Below are positions 13,627 to 21,526 of a DNA stretch of 28,686 nucleotides, in pieces. The notes under the pieces are model-generated. The model saw nothing but the letters and a program-made list of their open reading frames with translations. It was not told where the DNA came from and ran no database searches. Position 1 is the first letter of the stretch, and every line of letters starts with the position of its first letter. The translations under genes and the position numbers were made by a program. This DNA comes from DATCJU01 sp036562635 (lineage in GTDB: Bacteria > Actinomycetota > Actinomycetes > Mycobacteriales > Pseudonocardiaceae), in assembly GCA_036562635.1 (NCBI GenBank), contig DATCJU010000162.1, positions 1-28,686 on the forward strand. Reading direction: 5' to 3'.

Positions 13627-14394
13627 TCACATGCCGAGCGCGTGGACGCCGCCGTCCACCCAGACCATCGAGCCCGTGGTCGCGGGGAACCAGTCGGACA
13701 GCAGGGCGCAACAGGCCCGGGCCACCGGCTCGGGGTTGGTGACGTCCCACCCCAGCGGCGCGCGCTTGTCCCAGGCGTCCTCCAGCTCGGAGAAGCCGGG
13801 GATGGACTTGGCGGCCATGGTCTTGATCGGGCCGGCGGAGACCAGGTTGACGCGGATGCCGCGCGGGCCCAGCTCACGGGCCAGGTAGCGGTTGCACGAC
13901 TCCAGCGCCGCCTTGGCGAAGCCCATCCAGTTGTAGGCGGGCCAGGCCACACGGGCGTCGAAGTCCAGCCCCACGACCGAGCCGCCCTCGCCCATCAGCG
14001 GCAGGCAGGCGACGGCGAGCGACTTGAGCGAGTAGGCCGAGACGTGGACGGCGGTGGCCACGTCCTCCCACGGCGCGTCCAGGTAGTTCTCACCGAGGCA
14101 GGACGGCGGGGCGAACCCGATGGAGTGCAGCACACCGTCCAGTCCGTCCACGTGCTCCCGCACCCGGTCCGCCAGGGTGTCCAGGTGCTCCTGGTTGGTC
14201 ACGTCGAGCTCGATCACCGGGGCCGGCTGCGGCAGTCGCTGCGCGATGCGCTCCACGAGACTGAGCCGGCCATAGCCGGTGAGCACGACCTTCGCCCCCT
14301 GTTCCTGGGCCACGCGGGCGACGTGGAAGGCGATCGACGCGTCGGTGATCACACCGGTGATCAGCAGCCGCTTGCCCTCGAGCAGTCCGCTCAA
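13627..14394 (-). CDS. inhA: NADH-dependent enoyl-ACP reductase
   Basis: 255 residues from TTG at 14394, which has GGAAG 7 nt upstream and yields the family opening LSGLLEGKRLLITG. Motifs are GVITDASIAFHVA (14-26, the FabI-type cofactor site), HSIGF with Ser91 at the position I align with InhA Ser94, and WPAYNWMGFAKAALE with the catalytic Tyr154 and Lys161. It carries out the last reduction in type II fatty-acid elongation. The substrate loop between AGPIKT and RAPLGW is about 18 residues, some 10 shorter than I recall in M. tuberculosis InhA, so medium or long acyl-ACPs rather than meromycolates are expected. It follows fabG by 49 bases in one operon. Confidence 0.95.
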   Translation of the reverse strand: MSGLLEGKRLLITGVITDASIAFHVARVAQEQGAKVVLTGYGRLSLVERIAQRLPQPAPVIELDVTNQEHLDTLADRVREHVDGLDGVLHSIGFAPPSCLGENYLDAPWEDVATAVHVSAYSLKSLAVACLPLMGEGGSVVGLDFDARVAWPAYNWMGFAKAALESCNRYLARELGPRGIRVNLVSAGPIKTMAAKSIPGFSELEDAWDKRAPLGWDVTNPEPVARACCALLSDWFPATTGSMVWVDGGVHALGM

Positions 14395-14443
14395 CTCCGT
14401 TCTTCCTTTCGGTTCTGCGGTGCGGTCACGGGAGACCGCGGGC

Positions 14444-15148
14444 TCAGTGCCCCATCCCCAGGCCACCGTCGACCGGGATGATCGCGCCGGTGACGTAGGC
14501 CGCCGCGTCGGAGGCCAGCCAGGTCACGGCGGCGGCGACCTCCTCGGGCTGGGCGTAGCGGCCCAGTGGGACCTGGCTGAGGATCTCCTGCTTGCGCTCC
14601 TCGGGCAGGACCGCGGTCATGTCGGTGGCCACGAAACCCGGGGCGACCACGTTGGCGGTGATGTTGCGCGAGCCCAGCTCACGGGCGATGGAGCGGGCGA
14701 TACCCACCAGGCCGGCCTTGCTGGCCGCGTAGTTGACCTGCCCGGCCGAGCCGGACAGACCGATCACCGACGAGATGAAGATCATCCGGCCCCAGCGGTT
14801 GCGCAGCATGCCCCGGGCGGCCCGCCGGGCCACCCGGTAGGCACCGGTGAGGTTGGCGTCCACGACTCGCGTGAACTGCTCCTCGCTCATCCGGAGCAGC
14901 AGGGTGTCGTCGGTGATGCCGGCGTTGGACACCAGCACCTCGACCGGGCCGTGGGCCTCCTCGACCTCCTTGAACGCCGCGTCCACCGCGGCGGCGTCGG
15001 TGACGTCGCACTTGACCCCGAGCAGGCCGTCGGGCGCGCCTGAGCCACGGTGGGTCACCGCGACCTTGTCCCCCTGAGCGGCGAACGCCCGCGCGATCGC
15101 CAGGCCGATTCCTCGATTGCCACCGGTCACCAGCACGGACCGTGCCAC
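14444..15148 (-). CDS. fabG: 3-oxoacyl-ACP reductase
   Basis: 234 residues from GTG at 15148, preceded by GGAGG at 7-8 nt. It has the NADP-binding TGGNRGIG (8-15), NAG at 75-77, the catalytic Ser127 (FISSVIG), Tyr140 and Lys144 (NYAASKAG), and the C-terminal PVDGGLGMGH. It reduces 3-oxoacyl-ACP in the type II fatty-acid cycle. It is first in the fabG-inhA(-hemH) array, as mabA is in mycobacteria, but about 13 residues shorter than MabA, mainly at the N-terminus. A likely -10 element lies at 15192-15197. Confidence 0.94.
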   Translation of the reverse strand: MARSVLVTGGNRGIGLAIARAFAAQGDKVAVTHRGSGAPDGLLGVKCDVTDAAAVDAAFKEVEEAHGPVEVLVSNAGITDDTLLLRMSEEQFTRVVDANLTGAYRVARRAARGMLRNRWGRMIFISSVIGLSGSAGQVNYAASKAGLVGIARSIARELGSRNITANVVAPGFVATDMTAVLPEERKQEILSQVPLGRYAQPEEVAAAVTWLASDAAAYVTGAIIPVDGGLGMGH

Positions 15149-15191
15149 GCCTGTTCCTCCCGCTCGCACTCGGTGCAGCTGAACGGAGCAG

Positions 15192-15197
15192 ACACTA
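15192..15197 (-). promoter_or_regulatory. Candidate -10 of the fabG-inhA operon
   Basis: TAGTGT (TANNNT) on the minus strand, with TTCGGG as a poor -35 at 18 nt. The predicted start is near 15185, giving a 36-nt leader with the GGGAGGAAC ribosome site of fabG. Confidence 0.45.
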
Positions 15198-15240
15198 TCC
15201 ACTACTGGCGGGTATCCCGAACCACGGTCCGGGCACCGGG

Positions 15241-15295
15241 CCGGCGGGCCGGGATCACGCCCGGACGACCCGCACGGTGGCCGGCGGGCCGGGAT
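15241..15295. repeat. 15-bp direct repeat upstream of fabG
   Basis: CCGGCGGGCCGGGAT occurs at 15241-15255 and again at 15281-15295, 40 bases apart, roughly 45-105 bases upstream of the fabG -10. The regular spacing of nearly four helical turns would suit a regulator binding two sites. GC-rich chance repetition is the alternative. Confidence 0.45.
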
Positions 15296-15362
15296 GACCT
15301 GATGGTGGTCCCCCGCCCGCGGAGCAGGAGCGGCACGAGAGGTGCGGAGGGGCACACGGACG

Positions 15363-15395
15363 ACGCGCCCCCGTGCGGCGGGCACGGAGGCGCGT
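15363..15395 (-). terminator. Hairpin after the small membrane protein gene
   Basis: ACGCGCC plus CCGTGC pair with GCACGG plus GGCGCGT, giving 13 pairs with one mismatch around the loop GGCGG. It lies 26 bases after the stop codon at 15421-15423 on the minus strand. Confidence 0.6.
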
Positions 15396-15420
15396 GGTGA
15401 CGGTTCGCCGTCGTGGTGGT

Positions 15421-15771
15421 TCAGTTCGGTCGGAACGGATCGTCCCTGCGGGATCGGCGGGCACCCGTCGCGACCGTTCCGAGGGTGACCACACCGCCCA
15501 CGCCGGTCAGGGTCAGGGACACGAGCAGGCCCGTGTCGTGGAGCTCCTCGCACCGCCGTACCAGGTCCCGCCCGGGAAGCCCGCCCTCGAGGCGGAGCGC
15601 GTCCACCTCCTCGGCCTTGGCGTAGTCCGGTATCCAGGCGCTACCGCAGGGAACGTCGCTTCGGCTGTCGCGGTAGGAACGAGGGAACAGGCCCCAGACC
15701 ACTCCCACCACCAGCAGAACCACACCGAGCACCAGCGTCCGTCGCCGCGCGGCCGTCATCGCTGCGCGCAT
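15421..15771 (-). CDS. Small membrane protein of unknown function
   Basis: 116 residues with two membrane segments. One near the N-terminus (about 11-30, with LVLGVVLLVVGVVWGLF) follows the basic MTAARRR; one near the C-terminus (about 83-104, with LVSLTLTGVGGVVTLG) precedes a basic tail RRSRRDD. The segment between is soluble and has two cysteines (SDVPCGSAW and LVRRCEELH) that could form a disulfide outside the cell. The start is ATG at 15771 behind GGGCGG; an ATG four codons later is possible. It occupies the place of Rv1482c in the mycobacterial order but I see no resemblance to that longer protein. No function can be assigned. Confidence 0.65.
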   Translation of the reverse strand: MRAAMTAARRRTLVLGVVLLVVGVVWGLFPRSYRDSRSDVPCGSAWIPDYAKAEEVDALRLEGGLPGRDLVRRCEELHDTGLLVSLTLTGVGGVVTLGTVATGARRSRRDDPFRPN

Positions 15772-16105
15772 GGAGTGCCGCCCTTCTGGATCATGAAGCT
15801 GACGCCTGTGATTAGGGGCGAACTCGATCAAGCGTTATCACATGGACCAATAATCACTCGAATGGAGCAGCACTCTGCGACCGAAATCTGACGCTCAGTA
15901 ACACATCCTCACGCAATGCACTCCTGTAGGTGCAATTTGCCTACCCAGAGGCCGCCGTACCGTCCTCCGTCCTGCGCAGGACAGACGAGCCCCACAACAA
16001 GCCGTGGCCGACCGACACGACACGAGCGTCCCGACGACGAGTGGGCCCCTCCCGGTTCCACCGCGAGACGCCGGGCCGCACCTGACCGCGGCCCGGCGTC
16101 ATCCG
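15772..16105. other. 334-base intergenic stretch, partly AT-rich
   Basis: No gene is seen. Bases 15800-15940 are clearly poorer in G+C than the genes around and are the likely promoter region of the small membrane protein, though no TTGNNN-17-TANNNT pair is present. GTGATTA-like sequences recur (minus strand near 15855 and 15840, plus strand near 15809), a possible operator set. The right end holds the terminator of the VWA gene. Confidence 0.4.
16067..16100 (-). terminator. 13-bp hairpin ending the moxR operon
   Basis: GACGCCGGGCCGC (16067-16079) and GCGGCCCGGCGTC (16088-16100) are exact complements around an 8-nt loop. The stem starts 5 bases after the stop of the VWA gene on the minus strand. 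Confidence 0.75.
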
Positions 16106-17077
16106 TCACGGCAACCGCTGCCCCACCAGCAGTCCGGTACCGGTGGCCACCAGCGCGGTCAGGGTGCCCAGCAACAACCAGCCGCGGCTGGCGTCGACCC
16201 GCTTGGTCTCGTAGCCGATCTGTTCACCGAGGGTCTCGTAGACCTTGCGCAGCTCCTCGGCCGTGGCCGCCTTGTAGAACTCACCACCGGAGGCCTCGGC
16301 GATCTCCTTCATCGCCTCGTCGTCCACCGGAACCGGGATACGCCGACCGTCGATCTCCACCGTCCCCTCCTCCGTACCGAAGGAGATCGCCGAAATGGGG
16401 ATCTTCGCGTTCCCGGCCTCCTCGGCCGCCTCGATCTCGTCCCGCCCCACCGTGCGCTTGCCGTCGGTCATCAGCACGATCCGCGCCGGAGGAGGTCCCT
16501 CGGCCCCACCCAGCAGCTTGCCGAACGAGTCGATCACCGTCATCGCGGCGGCGATGGCGTCCCCGGTAGCCGTGGACTCGGCCAGCCGGAGCGTGTCGAT
16601 CGCCTGCTTGACCGGCTCCCGCTCCGTCGTCGGCGACACCAGCACGGTGGCGGTACCGGCGAAGGTGACCAGCCCGAGGTTCACCCCTGGGGTCAGACCG
16701 TCGACGAAGGACTTCGCGGCCGCCTGGGCGGCGGCGAGCCGGTTGGGCTCGACATCGGTCGCCTGCATGGACAACGAGACGTCGATGGCCAACACCACGG
16801 TCGCCCGGTTGCGCGGCACCCGCTGCTCGGTGGTGGGCCCGGCCAGGGCCACGGTGAGCAGGATCAGCGCCACCCCGAGCAGTGCGGGCGGGGCGTGCCG
16901 ATGCCAGCCCTGTCGCCGAGGAGCAACCTTCTCCAGCAGCTCCAGATTGGTGAAGCGCATGGCGTAGCGGTGCCGCCGCCGCTGCATCCACACATAACCA
17001 CCGGCCAAGCCGGCCACCACCGCGAGCAGGGCGAACCAACCCGGTGCGGTGAAACCACCCAGGCTCAGGCCTGGCAT
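16106..17077 (-). CDS. BatA-like VWA-domain membrane protein (Rv1481-like)
   Basis: 323 residues. Membrane segments at about 13-31, 64-80 and 299-318 place the large domain (about 90-290) outside the membrane. That domain is a von Willebrand A fold with a complete metal site: AIDVSLS (Asp99, Ser101, Ser103), a Thr in STATGD near 169-171, and MTDG (Asp205). Such proteins partner MoxR ATPases and DUF58 proteins in envelope-associated assembly or stress functions. The start is ATG at 17077, whose first base overlaps the DUF58 stop, with GGAGGAG 7 nt before it; GTG at 17080 is nearly as good. It is last in the moxR operon. Confidence 0.88.
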   Translation of the reverse strand: MPGLSLGGFTAPGWFALLAVVAGLAGGYVWMQRRRHRYAMRFTNLELLEKVAPRRQGWHRHAPPALLGVALILLTVALAGPTTEQRVPRNRATVVLAIDVSLSMQATDVEPNRLAAAQAAAKSFVDGLTPGVNLGLVTFAGTATVLVSPTTEREPVKQAIDTLRLAESTATGDAIAAAMTVIDSFGKLLGGAEGPPPARIVLMTDGKRTVGRDEIEAAEEAGNAKIPISAISFGTEEGTVEIDGRRIPVPVDDEAMKEIAEASGGEFYKAATAEELRKVYETLGEQIGYETKRVDASRGWLLLGTLTALVATGTGLLVGQRLP

Positions 17078-18018
17078 CACGCCACTCCTCCCGACCAGTG
17101 CCGCTTACGGCTCACGACGAACCGCACGATGTCGGCCACCCAGTCCGAGTCGGTGCGCAGCACGAGGTGGGCACAGCCGGCCCGACGCAGCGCGGCCGCC
17201 ACCTCGGCCCGGTGCTCCGCGGCCGCCGCGGCGAACTCGCGACGCAGCAGCGGGGTGGTGCGCACCTCGCGCTGCTTACCGGTCTCCGGGTCCACCAACA
17301 CCACGGAGCCCATCTCGGGGAGATCGACGTCCCTGGGATCGAGCACCTCGACGGCGAGCAGGTCGTGGCGGGCCGACAACGCCCGCAGGGACCGCTCCCA
17401 GTCCAGTGGACCGAGGAAGTCCGAGATCACCACCGCCAGCCCACGGCGGCGAGGAGGACGTCGCAGCTGCTCCAGTGCCCCCTGAAGGTCACCCCGGGTC
17501 CCCTCCGGAGCACGGGGTGTCTCGGCGATCCGACGCACCAGGCTGCGCGCATAGGCCAGACCACCCCGGGGCGGGATGCGGTCGATGCGCTCACCGGTGG
17601 CCACCACGGCACCGATCCGGTTCCCCCCGCCCCGGGTCAGGTGCGCCACGGCGGCCACCGCGGCCACGGCCAGTTCACGCTTCTCGCAGGCCGCGGTGCC
17701 GAAGTCCAGGCTGGGCGACAGGTCGACCACGACCCAGGTCTCCAGCTCGCGGTCGGCGACCGTCTCCCGGATGTGCGGCTCGGTGGTCCGGGCGGTCACC
17801 GCCCAGTCCATCCGCCGGACGTCGTCCCCCGGCTGGTACGGCCTGGCCTCACCGGGCTCGGTACCGGGCCCGGGCACCAGACCGAGATGGTTGCCCTGCA
17901 ACAACCCGTCGAGCCGCCGGCGGACGGTCAACTCCAACGTGCGCAGGGCCGCTTCCATCCGTCCGCTGCGCAGGGCCGGGGGAGCCCAGGAGGGGCGCTG
18001 CTCGTCGGCGCGCGCCAC
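17077..18018 (-). CDS. DUF58-family protein (Rv1480-like)
   Basis: 313 residues, soluble. The defining DUF58 region is around 57-105: GEARPYQPGDDVRRMDWAVTAR, then EPHIRE, ELETWVVVDLSPSLDFG. The rest is VWA-like, with AVVISDFLGPLDWERSL and LLAVEVLDPRD, but the DLSPSLD motif stands in for a full metal site. Proteins of this type are adaptors between MoxR and VWA proteins; the exact role is not known. GTG at 18018 has GGAGGGG about 8 nt upstream and lies 18 bases after moxR. Its stop overlaps the VWA start, so the three genes form one operon. Confidence 0.88.
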   Translation of the reverse strand: MARADEQRPSWAPPALRSGRMEAALRTLELTVRRRLDGLLQGNHLGLVPGPGTEPGEARPYQPGDDVRRMDWAVTARTTEPHIRETVADRELETWVVVDLSPSLDFGTAACEKRELAVAAVAAVAHLTRGGGNRIGAVVATGERIDRIPPRGGLAYARSLVRRIAETPRAPEGTRGDLQGALEQLRRPPRRRGLAVVISDFLGPLDWERSLRALSARHDLLAVEVLDPRDVDLPEMGSVVLVDPETGKQREVRTTPLLRREFAAAAAEHRAEVAAALRRAGCAHLVLRTDSDWVADIVRFVVSRKRHWSGGVA

Positions 18019-18036
18019 GTCGAACCCCTCCTCGCC

Positions 18037-19155
18037 TTACATCCGGTTCACGGGAGCCGGTGCCGGATGTCCCGGCGCACCCGGCGCACCCGGCGGCACG
18101 GGGTGCTGCGGCTGCGGCCGGGCCGACACGTGGGGCAGCGGCACCGTCTGCAGCAACCGGGTGATGATGTGGTCGACCTGCACCCCGTCGGCCAGGGCGT
18201 CGTAGGACAGCACGAGCCGGTGCCGCAGCACGTCCGGCACCACGTCGACGACGTCCTGGGGCAGCACGTAGTCACGACCGCGCACCAGGGCCAGCGCCCG
18301 GGCCGCGGACACCACGCCGAGGGTGGCGCGCGGGGACGCGCCGTAGGCGATCCACCCGGCGATGTCGGACAGTCCGTGCTCGGCCGGGGTACGGGTGGCC
18401 ATCACCAACCGCACCACGTAGTCGACCAGGGCGTGGTGCACGAAGACCCGGGAGGCCACACCCTGCAGCCGCACCAGCTCCTCGGGGGTCAGCACCGCCT
18501 GGGGCTCCGGCGGCTGCACCCCCATGCGGTAGACGATCTCCCGCTCCTCCTCGGCGGAGGGGTACTCCACGATGATCTTGAACAGGAACCGGTCGCGCTG
18601 CGCCTCGGGCAGCGGGTAGACGCCCTCGTTCTCGATCGGGTTCTGCGTGGCGAGCACCAGGAACGGGGTGGGCATGGGGAAGGTCTGGCCGCCGATGGAC
18701 ACGTGCCGCTCGGCCATCACCTCCAGCAGCGCCGACTGCACCTTCGCGGGAGCACGGTTGATCTCGTCGGCGAGCACGAAGTTGGCCACCACCGGGCCCA
18801 GTTCGACGTCGAACGTCGCACTGTTCTGCCGGTAGATACGGGTGCCGAGAATGTCCGCGGGGACCAGGTCCGGGGTGAACTGGATGCGGGAGAACGTCCC
18901 GCCCACCACGCGGGCGAACGTCTCCACCGCCAGGGTCTTCGCCACACCGGGCACACCCTCCAGCAGCAGGTGTCCCTTGGCCAGCAGACCGACCAGCATC
19001 CGCTCCACCAGCCGGTCCTGCCCCACGATCACCCGCTTGACCTCGAACACGGTGCGTTCGAGCAGCTGGGCGTCACGGGCAGGCGTGCTGGGCCCCTGCG
19101 CGGAAGAAGCCTGGGGGCTACCGGCCGACGTGTCGGCGTGCCCGGGCTCGGTCAC
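18037..19155 (-). CDS. moxR1: MoxR-family AAA+ ATPase
   Basis: 372 residues. A disordered Ser/Pro-rich N-terminus (1-28) is followed by the AAA+ core with Walker A GVPGVAKT (67-74), the insert IQFTPDLVPADILG, Walker B FVLADEINRAP (126-136), sensor 1 LATQNP (168-173), the arginine-finger region EAQRDRF, and the C-terminal lid with GASPRATLGVVSAARALAL. A Pro-rich tail ends it. MoxR proteins are chaperone-like ATPases that act with VWA and DUF58 proteins; in mycobacteria this trio is next to ripA-ripB. The start is GTG at 19155, with AGGAGG 8 nt upstream. An upstream extension in frame lacks this support. Confidence 0.92.
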   Translation of the reverse strand: MTEPGHADTSAGSPQASSAQGPSTPARDAQLLERTVFEVKRVIVGQDRLVERMLVGLLAKGHLLLEGVPGVAKTLAVETFARVVGGTFSRIQFTPDLVPADILGTRIYRQNSATFDVELGPVVANFVLADEINRAPAKVQSALLEVMAERHVSIGGQTFPMPTPFLVLATQNPIENEGVYPLPEAQRDRFLFKIIVEYPSAEEEREIVYRMGVQPPEPQAVLTPEELVRLQGVASRVFVHHALVDYVVRLVMATRTPAEHGLSDIAGWIAYGASPRATLGVVSAARALALVRGRDYVLPQDVVDVVPDVLRHRLVLSYDALADGVQVDHIITRLLQTVPLPHVSARPQPQHPVPPGAPGAPGHPAPAPVNRM

Positions 19156-19253
19156 GGGTGTACCTCCTGGACGGATGCATGCTGAATGCGCTGCACGGGC
19201 TCGGCCCGGTACCCCTAGCGAACCGCAAGCGGGGTGTAGCGCCTGTGAAGACA

Positions 19254-19871
19254 CTACGAGCCGAGGCTGTGGCCGCCGTCATCCCCTCCGGGCTCGGAGG
19301 GCACCGACCGTCGCGCCGCCGCGAGATCGTCGGGGGTGTCCACGTCCAGCGCCTCCACGCCGCACGCGGCGACCTCCACCCGCGGTAGGCGCCCCAGGAC
19401 CGAGCGTACCGACCTGTCCCGCGGGTCGGCGGGCAACGCCCTGCGCAGAGCGGCGGCGGACCACACCCCGATCAGCCACTGCGGTCGCCCGTCGTGATCG
19501 AGCAGGACCGCTCCGGCCGCACCGGGATGGGACCGTCGGCCGGCCCGCAGCCGGTCCAGGGTGGACGAGGTGATCCCGGCCAGGTCCCCGGCCAGCACCG
19601 CCACCTCGTCGGGGTCCGTCTCCCCCAGCGCGGCGAGTCCCGCCGCGAGGGCGGCCAGCGGACCGGAACCGGCGGGCCGCTCGACGACCCAGCGCACCGG
19701 TGCGCCCAGGGGACGGGTCGGTCCCACCACGACCACGGGGTGGGCTCCGGTGGCCGCGGCCACCACCCGGGACAGCAGCGACCGCCCACCGACCGGCAGC
19801 GCGACCTTGTCAACGCCCGACATGCGCCGTGCGGCCCCGCCTGCGAGCACGATCGCCGCCCACGCGCCCAC
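19254..19871 (-). CDS. MobA-like NTP transferase
   Basis: 205 residues with the nucleotidyltransferase signature of MobA: IVLAGGAARRMSGVDKVALPV at 7-27 (LAGG, Arg and Lys22), then VVVVGPTRPLG, ERPAGSGPLAAL and AVLAGDLAGI, whose Asp should bind the metal. MobA itself joins GMP to molybdopterin; related enzymes act on other cofactors or sugars, and no molybdenum genes are in the window, so the substrate is open. GTG at 19871 is chosen because GAGGGGG lies 5 nt upstream; an upstream GTG at 19907 has no ribosome site. It lies 98 bases upstream of moxR on the same strand and interrupts the ripA-moxR neighbourhood known from mycobacteria. Confidence 0.78.
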   Translation of the reverse strand: MGAWAAIVLAGGAARRMSGVDKVALPVGGRSLLSRVVAAATGAHPVVVVGPTRPLGAPVRWVVERPAGSGPLAALAAGLAALGETDPDEVAVLAGDLAGITSSTLDRLRAGRRSHPGAAGAVLLDHDGRPQWLIGVWSAAALRRALPADPRDRSVRSVLGRLPRVEVAACGVEALDVDTPDDLAAARRSVPSEPGGDDGGHSLGS

Positions 19872-19927
19872 TCCGGCCCCCTCGTCCTCGGACGCCGCCC
19901 GGCGCACCGTGACCGGATGAACCGTAT

Positions 19928-21244
19928 CTAGAGCAGCCGCACGGCGAACGACACGATCCCCGTGTAACGCACCGCGGTCACCCGGACGTACCCCCCGGAG
20001 AACGGCGCCTCGACCATCTTGCCGTCTCCCAGGTACAGCGCCACGTGGTGGATGCGTCCCGCAGTGGCCCAGAACAGCAGGTCCCCGCGTCGGGCCTGGG
20101 ACAGCGGAACCTTGCGCCCGGCCTGGGCCTGGTATCCGCTGTAGTGCGGAAGCCGGATCCCCGCCCCGGCGAAGGCGTAGACCATCAGCCCCGAACAGTC
20201 GAAGCCGATCTTCTTGTAGTCCCCGTGCGCGTCGGCCACCCCACCGTCGCGAATACCACGGGTCGGCCCGTTCGCGTCACCACCACCCCAGGCGTAGGGC
20301 ACCCCGACCTGGGAGAGCGCTCGGCGCACCACGACCTCCACCAGGTCGGAGGCGGGCGGTGCCGAGGACGTCGGCTTCCCGAGGCCCGGGCGACCGGCCG
20401 CGGCGACCGCCGCAGCAGCGGCGGCAGCCTCCTCGCGTTCCTTGGCCGCCAACCACTCCTGGTACCGCCTCCGCTGGGCCTCCAGACCGGTGACCTGCTC
20501 CTGCGCCTGGACGAGCTGTCGCTCGACCTCGGCCTTGACCGCCTCCAGTTCCGCGGCCCGCCGGGACTGCTCCTCCCGGGCACGTACCGCCGCGTCCCTG
20601 GCCTGGTCCGCGGTCACCTTGGCCCGTTCCGCGGCCTCCTGTCTGGCGCGGGCCTCCTCCAGCGCCGCCCGGGCCGCCGAGTCCTTGTTCGCCAGTCGGA
20701 CCCGGGCCCGCTCCATGTCGTCGAGCACGTCGAGCTGGGCGGCGCTCACCGCGTCCAGCATCTGGACCCGGGCCAGCAGTTCCTCGGGACTGCTGGAGCC
20801 GATGAGGGCGCCGACGGAGCCGATCACGCTGCCCCGCTGGTAGCTGGCGCTGGCGAAGGCGTCCAGCCTCCTGCGTACGTCCTCCACGGCCCGCCGGGCG
20901 GCTGCCGCCTCGGCGTGGGCCACGGCGGCGGCGTCCTGTGCCCTGCGCGCCTCGTCCTGGGCAGCCTGCAGATCGACCTGCGCCCTGTTGGCCTCCTCCA
21001 TGGCCAGCTCGACCTCCGCGGTGAGCTGGCCGAGCCGGGCCTCGACCGCGGCGAGCTGGTTGGTCAGTTCCCCGACCCGGGCCGCTTTCTCCTGTGCTTC
21101 CTGTCTGCTGCGTTCGATCTCGCCGTCCGTGGGGTTGTGCGGGGGTGGTGGTACGGCCAGCCCGGCTGTGGGCGGTACGGCCAGGAACGAGACGGCGAGC
21201 ACGAACGTCGCCACCCAGTGGCACAGGTTCCGTCGCGTGAGCAC
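19928..21244 (-). CDS. Secreted RipA-like NlpC/P60 peptidoglycan endopeptidase
   Basis: 438 residues. A signal peptide (MLTRRN, hydrophobic 11-24, AXA-like site near 30) precedes a long helical coiled coil (about 42-280) with the PcsB-like stretch DAFASASYQRG (128-138). An Ala-rich linker leads to an NlpC/P60 domain at 300-438. The catalytic residues are visible: Cys350 in FDCSGLMVYAF, His400 in HHVALYLG, and Glu412 or a nearby residue as the third. Such enzymes cut the D-Glu-mDAP bond of stem peptides in cell separation. The coiled coil is the autoinhibitory type seen in RipA. GTG at 21244 has GGAGGAAGG just upstream. Mycobacteria carry two copies here (ripA, ripB); this window has one. Confidence 0.92.
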   Translation of the reverse strand: MLTRRNLCHWVATFVLAVSFLAVPPTAGLAVPPPPHNPTDGEIERSRQEAQEKAARVGELTNQLAAVEARLGQLTAEVELAMEEANRAQVDLQAAQDEARRAQDAAAVAHAEAAAARRAVEDVRRRLDAFASASYQRGSVIGSVGALIGSSSPEELLARVQMLDAVSAAQLDVLDDMERARVRLANKDSAARAALEEARARQEAAERAKVTADQARDAAVRAREEQSRRAAELEAVKAEVERQLVQAQEQVTGLEAQRRRYQEWLAAKEREEAAAAAAAVAAAGRPGLGKPTSSAPPASDLVEVVVRRALSQVGVPYAWGGGDANGPTRGIRDGGVADAHGDYKKIGFDCSGLMVYAFAGAGIRLPHYSGYQAQAGRKVPLSQARRGDLLFWATAGRIHHVALYLGDGKMVEAPFSGGYVRVTAVRYTGIVSFAVRLL

Positions 21245-21526
21245 AGCCCTTCCTCCCGCCTCGAGGCGCGAACGGAGCAGAAGAAATGGATCAAAAAATC
21301 GATCTTCGCCACGCCGAACGGCGCAGCAGCTCCGTTACGGAGGGTGCCACTCCCGTCACTTTCTGGCCACTTGTAACAACACCCTCATTCGTGACATCCG
21401 CCTCGAACACCACTTCGGTGACAAATGGCGGACTGATCAGTACTCCCCTTCACACGAAAAGACCGTGGTGCGGGAACCCGCACCACGGTCCTGGCGCTGA
21501 TCACCGCGGCTTCCGCCGCCCGGGAA
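21245..21526. other. Leader/promoter region of the NlpC/P60 gene
   Basis: A 282-base non-coding gap that starts with the terminator of the acyl-CoA synthetase. The remaining ~210 bases are AT-richer than the genes, with TTGTTACAA near 21369-21377 and CCGTAACGG near 21332-21340 on the minus strand, and a run of six T at 21293-21298 after a small CGCCG/CGGCG stem. GTAAC elements are known as MtrA sites before cell-wall hydrolases in actinobacteria, but here their spacing does not make the usual direct repeat. I could not fit a c-di-AMP riboswitch or a clear promoter. Confidence 0.4.
21457..21490 (-). terminator. Intrinsic terminator of the acyl-CoA synthetase gene
   Basis: GACCGTGGTGCGGG (21461-21474) and its exact complement (21477-21490) form a 14-bp stem; on the minus strand TTTT (21457-21460) follows at once. 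It lies 36 bases after the synthetase stop. This is the best hairpin-plus-U-tract terminator in the window. Confidence 0.88.

Noticed and set aside
15909..16109. A 66-codon minus-strand frame downstream of the VWA gene
   Set aside because: It overlaps the terminator hairpin and the end of the VWA gene, and lacks a ribosome site and protein-like features.
17098..19185. A 695-codon plus-strand frame opposite moxR and DUF58
   Set aside because: Shadow of two well-supported genes; composition rich in His, Gly and Gln, with no ribosome site or domain.
21245..21456. A c-di-AMP (ydaO) riboswitch before the hydrolase gene
   Set aside because: The conserved core sequences of that riboswitch could not be found on the minus strand by eye.
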